From assembly GCA_018894105.1 (NCBI GenBank), contig CM032120.1, forward strand, positions 31,084,710-31,148,709: DNA of 64,000 bases, given 5' to 3'. This stretch comes from Jacaranda mimosifolia. Taxonomy: Eukaryota; Streptophyta; Magnoliopsida; Lamiales; Bignoniaceae. Below the pieces are notes generated by a model. That model worked only from the letters and a program-made list of their open reading frames with translations. It had not been told where the DNA came from and searched no databases. Positions 60,728 to 64,000 of the stretch are shown here, one piece after another. The position numbers and the translations under genes are program-made. Position 1 is the first letter of the stretch. Each line of letters opens with the position of its first letter.

Positions 60728-62617
60728 AAAAAAGAGACCACCCATATTACATAGCCTATAAATTTTCAAAAATTAATTGCAAAAAATCCTCCTATGTTAT
60801 TTCGAATTGTCAAAACCCCTTGAGTTATGAAATTAAGCAATCGCCGCCTTCATGGGACAATTTTAGTTGCTCACGCCCCCCACATCTATTTACTCACTGA
60901 CTAATTATTTCTTGATGAAAATACTCCCATTTGATTACACAATTTTTACTGCCCTTTTTTTACTGTTTCTTTAAGAACTCTTCTACTGAAAATTAGGACT
61001 TTCTAACATGAGAATTTCTCAAATTATTTTTTACGAATTTAAAACAAAGAAAACACTAAAAAAACTTAAACAATCAAACAACAAAGTGCTTGAATACTTT
61101 GGGCTGACATCTTTTGGCTCAAGAGATTTGTTCCGCAACATCAGAGAGAAATGCTGTTTTGATTGGTGGTAATTTGCTACATGGAGGTTATTTAGTGAAG
61201 CTGGTTTGCGATGTTGGTTCCTGTTAAAAAAAAAAAATTCTGCTAAAATTTTTTGTTGCTACTAAGTTGTGAACTAATTCAATAATACTTTTGCATAGTG
61301 TATTGTTTTGTAGCTTGAACATGAGGATTTTATTTTTTTAGAACAATTTTTTTACGACTTGTTGTTGGCATGGTTTGAAAAGTCAGTGCTTGCGGTTGCT
61401 TTTGCTGCACAGTCAATGTGTATGATGGCTTGAAATTGTTGGAATTTGTTCTTGATCCTGGCACCCAGATTAAATGAACGTTGGAAATAAGGAATAATTG
61501 AAAATGCATTTTAGAATTTTAGTTTTTGAATGTTCAAATTGCTGCCCAAAATCCACTTAAGATGTTTAAGGTCATCTTTCAAATATGCGGGCCACAAGAA
61601 TTTTCTTGCTGATTTGATTTAGAAGTATGGCTTCAGATTGAAATTTTTTAGTTTAAGTCGCTGAACATTTTTTTTTTGAGCTTGGACGTTTAATAAAATT
61701 CCAATTTGATTTGCATGAAATCTATTGTCCCTTATTTTTTATCACTAAGAAATTGCTGGAATGAGGATTCAAGCCTAGACATTTTAGACACTAATGATCA
61801 ATTTTTATTGCTGAGAATTCCACTGGATTAAGGAATTGAAGTCTGGACCTTTTGCCTTTTGGCTTGTCCTTGGCCCCCCCCCCCTCCCCCGCCCCCAACA
61901 AATTGAAATGTTTAATCGCAAAATGGTTTAAAAAGGACAAAAATAACTTTTCAATTGATAAATACAAATATCAATCACACAAGGGACGCGTGCATAACAC
62001 CATTGGCCAACAAGGGCCTAAATGTCTTTGACTATATAACACAAGAGATTTTTTACAATTAAAATTACATAGGAAGATAGTTGCCTTTGAAACATTTCAC
62101 AGGGAATTTTTTGCCATTACCTCAAAATTTCAAACATAATAACCATCAGTGTTTGATAGCATTTTCAACTAATGCTTTCCATCCAAAACATTCTTCATAA
62201 ACAAAACTATACATTTTATCTCAAATCCAATTCTTTTTCTTAAAATATTATTAATTTTTTTTAAATTTTATTCATTTTGAATTATTATACCAATCAAGAT
62301 TGTATAGATATATATATTTATTTTATATAACTATAAAAATAATATAAATTTATCAATTACTATATACTAAAAACATAAAATAATTAATATAAAAACTTAT
62401 GTGACGCAATTAATTAGATAAGAAATTACACAAAAAGATATTTATAGTAACATTTGTCTTTTTTCTGAAATAAACCCAACATAACTTTGTTCTTATATAT
62501 TAATACTCCATCCCACTCTCACTTTTAAAACATATCAAATATTCTCCCCAAATTCTTCCAAACACAACAAAATATTGCTGAAATATATCCTTAAATGATA
62601 GGTTAGTGGGCACTTAA
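60728..62617. other. Intergenic, no supported gene
   Basis: AT-rich sequence with a C-run (61,876 region). I found no exon series and no element ends that pair convincingly. Confidence 0.45.
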
Positions 62618-62988
62618 AGGGTGTTTGAGTGAACTTATAAGCTCCTCAATCATCTTATAAGATGTTTGTGATCTTATAAAATGTTAAAAAGTGTCGTAAA
62701 ATTTTTTAAAAAAGAACTTATGAGCTTTTAAAATAAGATGCTAGGAATTTAAAAAAATTAAGGAGTTTCATAATTTTTTAAACATCTTAATAAGCTCTCT
62801 TAATTTTAATCATACTAATTATAAAATTATCATTATTAAAATCTTATAATTTTTAAAATATTATTTTATCCAAATACTTTAAGAACTTATTTTTAAAAAA
62901 AGATCTAACATTTTGTAAGCTCCAAAAATATTTTATAAGATGTAGGAACTTATAAGACATTGTAAATAAGTTTAGCCAAACACCCTCT
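62618..62988 (+). mobile_element. MITE family C (Tourist-like), copy 2
   Basis: The element begins AGGGTGTTTGAGTGAACTTATAA and ends AGCCAAACACCCTCT, an inverted repeat of about 10-14 bp. The trinucleotide TAA lies on both sides (62,615-62,617 and 62,989-62,991), the duplication made by PIF/Harbinger transposases. The body is rich in CTTATAAGATGTT and AACTTATAAG motifs. The inverted copy lies at 50,327-50,665. Confidence 0.8.
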
Positions 62989-62991
62989 TAA

Positions 62992-64000
62992 TCAACTCTT
63001 AGGCACCTTTTAATTTTATCCGTCACATCTACTTTGAGAAATTGTGTCTAATTTAAATAATTACTTTAATTTTTTCTGAATAAACACAAAATATATAGTC
63101 TATATACAAACTACCTTAAATAGGGAAAACTATCTTCATCTTCTTACTTTCACAATAAAATTTCTTATTTTAATTTTTTGTATATATAGAAAACATTTTA
63201 CCATTTGTTAGATAATTCTGTCAATATTGTTCAAGAAATCGAACTAGATCGATTGGTTTGATTGGAAATCGGCCAAGATTTTGGTTTGATTTGGTAATTA
63301 AAACCAGTTCGCAAAGAAATCAATTCAAATTAATATAAAACCAATTGAACTTGTGAACAATTTTCCTTTTAAATTGGTTAGTAATTTTTTAAGTAAAAAC
63401 TAAAGAAATTGATTTGACATTTTAAATTAATGTATGAATATTATTATGGAGTAGACTTTGAAGAAAAATTCATAAATATGAGGTAATTTTTTTTTTTCCC
63501 GTTATATATTTGCATTTCTTATATTTTCTAATATATACATATAATATTAAATATAATTATGATATCATACCATTTAAATTGGTGATTAACCAATTAAAGT
63601 AGTTGAATCAATAATGAATAAGGTTACTTGTACGAACACTAATCCATTTCTTAAACATTGGATTTATTTCATAAATGTCCACTAGTTATAATGTGAAAAT
63701 AGATTATATGAGTATTGAAAAGAACTTTTAAGATTGAATCTCACAGAGCCTGGAGGACTAAGAATAAATTAGGCTACATAATTCAGTTGGGGAGAAAAGG
63801 CCAGATAAAGTATGGTGTCCATATCTATTAGTATTAGGAAAATATTAGATAAGGAATAACTGATGTTTACTTCTATTTTCTTAAAAACAAAGAATCATAT
63901 TAACGAAATTAAATAATATGAAAATATAAATACATATTGAGTGATTACTTAATTTAGTAACATCATTTTCACACTTATATATGCGAAGTTGAGGATTGAA
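62992..64000. other. Intergenic to window end, no supported gene
   Basis: AT-rich. A stretch at about 63,236-63,620 has GGTTTGATTGG and CCAATTGAAC motifs that hint at another old element, but I could not pair its ends. Confidence 0.4.

Noticed and set aside
63236..63620. GGTTTGATTGG-rich stretch resembling another ACCGG-type MITE
   Set aside because: The two ends pair too weakly and no flanking duplication could be found.

Overview
This window is a stretch of plant nuclear genome, almost certainly from a eudicot. It is AT-rich, has intron-containing genes with GT-AG junctions, and is full of plant-type transposable elements: Ty3/gypsy LTRs, PIF/Harbinger, hAT, CACTA-like elements, MITEs and a tRNA-derived SINE. 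The species is not identifiable by eye; the Myb/SANT-like remnants hint at an asterid, but weakly. I saw no bacterial, organellar, rRNA or CRISPR sequence.

Layout. Positions 1-38,000 are gene-poor repeat territory: a decayed Harbinger element (about 1.5-4.7 kb) split by a MITE; a second Myb/SANT-like remnant (7.1-8.0 kb, minus strand); a 113-bp tandem repeat (11.4-11.85 kb); a Ty3/gypsy element with about 3-kb LTRs (12,108-17,790, target duplication ATAAG); a hAT transposase pseudogene (20.2-22.2 kb); a four-level nest (23.2-29.0 kb); a solo LTR on the minus strand (29,045-31,981, target duplication AAATA); then AT-rich intergenic DNA with MITEs and a SINE.

Positions 38,000-60,200 are a gene island with three real genes, whose exons I reconstructed by splicing. 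(1) A NEAP-family nuclear-envelope-associated coiled-coil protein, plus strand, 39,046-41,656, five coding exons, 345 aa, with a GC-AG first coding intron. (2) A GPI-anchored X8 (CBM43) callose-binding-type protein, minus strand, 44,239-46,146, four exons, 345 aa. (3) The histone H3 kinase HASPIN, minus strand, 50,891-60,100, fifteen coding exons, 606 aa, with all kinase motifs intact and a hAT-type MITE in intron 4. Every exon junction in the three models keeps the reading frame. The island also carries MITEs and one foldback element with 205-bp arms. From 60.2 kb to the end there is only intergenic sequence and MITEs.

The three genes have no evident functional link. NEAP acts at the inner nuclear envelope, HASPIN on mitotic chromatin, and the X8 protein at the cell surface or plasmodesmata. 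I found no convincing undescribed biological system. The most informative structure is the nest at 23.2-29.0 kb (Helitron-like repeat, CACTA-like element, solo LTR, hAT MITE), because a related copy of the outermost repeat at 34.7 kb preserves an approximate pre-insertion site.
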